Below, piece by piece: positions 63,056 through 64,000 of a DNA stretch of 64,000 nt. The notes under the pieces are model-generated. The model searched no databases. It had not been told where the DNA came from and saw only the letters and a list, made by a program, of their open reading frames with translations. The stretch is from positions 248,001-312,000 of the forward strand of contig NZ_LQBL01000027.1 in assembly GCF_001483745.1 (NCBI RefSeq). Reading direction: 5' to 3'. The stretch comes from Serinicoccus chungangensis (GTDB lineage Bacteria; Actinomycetota; Actinomycetes; Actinomycetales; Dermatophilaceae). Numbering within the stretch: position 1 is the first letter of the stretch; each line of letters opens with the position of its first letter. The translations under genes were made by a program, and so were the position numbers.

Positions 63056-63084
63056 AGACTAGTGTTAACTTAACGGTTCGGCAA
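63056..63084 (-). promoter_or_regulatory. leaderless promoter with GTTAA-C-TTAAC operator
   Basis: Minus-strand -35 TTGCCG (63079-63084) and -10 TAGTCT (63056-63061), spaced 17 bp, precede ATG 63049 by about seven bases. The palindrome GTTAACTTAAC (63064-63074) lies in the spacer, consistent with repression by the HTH protein of the operon. Boxes are weak matches to consensus; the operator is the stronger evidence. Confidence 0.55.
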
Positions 63085-63225
63085 GCAGACACGCTTCGTA
63101 AAGTAGACCTGACCAGCGAGACTCCAGGCGCCCGCGCTTTGCCCGCCTGGGTCGCCGGCTCGTGCCGCGCTGTGAGAGGCGGTAGCGTCGACTTGAGTGG
63201 CGTGTCAGAGGAAGGGACCACCTGC

Positions 63226-63792
63226 GTGTCGTTCATGGAGAAAATGGAGCGACAATGGACGGAGCGCAAGCTTGGACTCGAACCGGTGACTGCGAGCGCG
63301 TCCGCTCGCCTCACCGTGAACGTGGATCGGGTATGGGAGTTCCTGATGGCTCCCGAGCTTGCGCATCTCACGGAACTTGCCGTGGTGAGCGCGTTCCGCG
63401 TGCCCGGTACTCCTGTGGGCGAGGTGGGCGAGCAACAGTGCTACATCCAGGACACAGGAGAAGATCGCCGGTCAGTAACACTCCTGGAGTTCATAGAACT
63501 GGAACGACCGTTCCGGATGGTCGTCCGCTTCCCGACGTCCCCGACCAAGTACGTCACCACCTATGAACTACATCCTGAGGGGACCGAAGTGACCTTGTCC
63601 TGCAAGGTGGGCGTCTTGGTCTAAACGGGTATCGGCCGCAAGGTGAAGCGCGCTTTGCAGGCGGAGGCCGAGTCACAGGTTCACCGGATCGCGGCCGTGC
63701 TTCGATCGGGCGTGCAACTGCCGGGAGTGGAAGGTTCTGACCTGGACCCGGAGGTGGCGAGCGACACGCGTACCGACCGATTCAGCGGGTAG
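63226..63792 (+). pseudogene. SRPBCC (polyketide cyclase/START-like) gene interrupted by an in-frame stop
   Basis: From GTG 63226 (AGGAAGGG upstream) the frame reads an SRPBCC protein: SARLTVNVDRVWEFLMAPEL, ...SVTLLEFIELERPFRMVVRF and HPEGTEVTLSCKVGVLV, then TAA at 63622-63624. The same frame continues without a gap as TGIGRKVKRALQAEAESQVH and RIAAVLRSGVQLPGVEG, the expected C-terminal helix of the fold, to TAG at 63790-63792. A single nonsense change (for example CAA to TAA) would explain this. A shortened 132-residue product or a base-calling error are alternatives. Lower GC and codon use than the core. Confidence 0.8.
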
Positions 63793-63897
63793 CCCGAACC
63801 ATCCGGTTCTGCCGCTGGCCGGAGTCGCTGTAGATGTTCCGCGGAAGTCCTCTGCCGCGAAAGTGTGGGTCCGCGAGGCCACGGCTAGCGTTCTCCT

Positions 63898-64000
63898 ATG
63901 CCCGTCGCCCCACACATCGCCCGTCTCCGAACGAAGGTGGGCCACGACCTGCTCCTGCTGCCTTCGGTCACCGTGCTGCCGATGGACCTAGAGGGCCGCG
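63898..64000 (+). CDS. NUDIX hydrolase, N-terminal fragment (cut by window end)
   Basis: ATG 63898 opens MPVAPHIARLRTKVGHDLLL followed by LPSVTVLPMDLEGR to the window edge; this N-terminus is typical of actinobacterial NUDIX hydrolases. TAGCGT six bases before the ATG would make it leaderless. The Nudix box itself is outside the window. Confidence 0.65.
   Translation, partial: MPVAPHIARLRTKVGHDLLLLPSVTVLPMDLEGR

Noticed and set aside
60014-63225. Prophage or integrative element ends around the low-GC region
   Set aside because: No integrase, tRNA end or flanking direct repeat visible in the window; only a 13-bp internal repeat was found.
63673-63945. 90-codon minus-strand frame at the right end
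   Set aside because: It opposes the SRPBCC frame and the NUDIX start, both of which have recognisable protein sequence; the minus frame does not.

Overview
The window is a very GC-rich (about 70% or more by eye) actinobacterial chromosome segment, most likely a Micrococcales/Intrasporangiaceae-type genome. The evidence is the codon usage, frequent GTG starts, probable leaderless promoters, an F420-type oxidoreductase and two conserved actinobacterial blocks: xerD-parA-scpA-scpB-rluB-cmk-der, and thrS-HIT-pdxST-yebC-ruvCAB-yajC-secDF-apt-relA-hisS. No genus is assigned.

Layout. (1) 1-11.5 kb is an accessory catabolic region: an FAD-linked dehydrogenase (cut by the left edge), an Asp/Glu-racemase-like enzyme with its GntR/FCD regulator, an aldehyde dehydrogenase, a class III aminotransferase, two BCCT carriers, a choline-sulfatase (betC) and a formylglycine-generating enzyme able to activate it. 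Three copies of one palindrome (RTTGTCNACAAY) lie in front of the divergent catabolic units and the first BCCT gene, giving a local GntR regulon. (2) 11.6-20.7 kb holds tRNA-Pro(GGG), der, a SufE/sulfurtransferase pair and the chromosome-segregation block. (3) 20.7-22 kb has a Clp_N-domain protein and a small HTH protein behind a twin-operator, apparently leaderless promoter. (4) 22-29.8 kb is a complete histidine operon in the order hisG-D-C-NB-H-A-F-IE, with fused hisB and hisIE, a TrpR/YerC-like regulator at its head, and a four-nucleotide overlap at every junction. This is a gammaproteobacterial (xanthomonad-like) architecture, not the usual actinobacterial one; hisS at 30.7-32.1 kb looks similar in type. 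(5) 32-58.7 kb is mostly housekeeping: alarmone synthetases, Sec accessory proteins, Holliday-junction processing, PLP synthesis and thrS, interspersed with a SpoIID/cell-wall-binding protein and small enzymes. (6) 58.8-64 kb is a lower-GC accessory end: a Tat-exported C39-like protein, an OLD-family ATPase/TOPRIM nuclease (probable single-gene defence), an autoregulated membrane-protein/HTH pair, an SRPBCC gene broken by an in-frame stop, and the start of a NUDIX gene.

Two window-wide signals stand out. The octamer GGTATGCC/GGCATACC occurs about 30 times by eye on both strands, in genes and between them, although A/T-containing words are rare here. Several gene ends carry locus-specific duplicated palindromes, including a seven-unit 22-bp dyad array between the PPIase lipoprotein gene and hisS. 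All family assignments are from reading the sequence and remembered family features; no database search was run.
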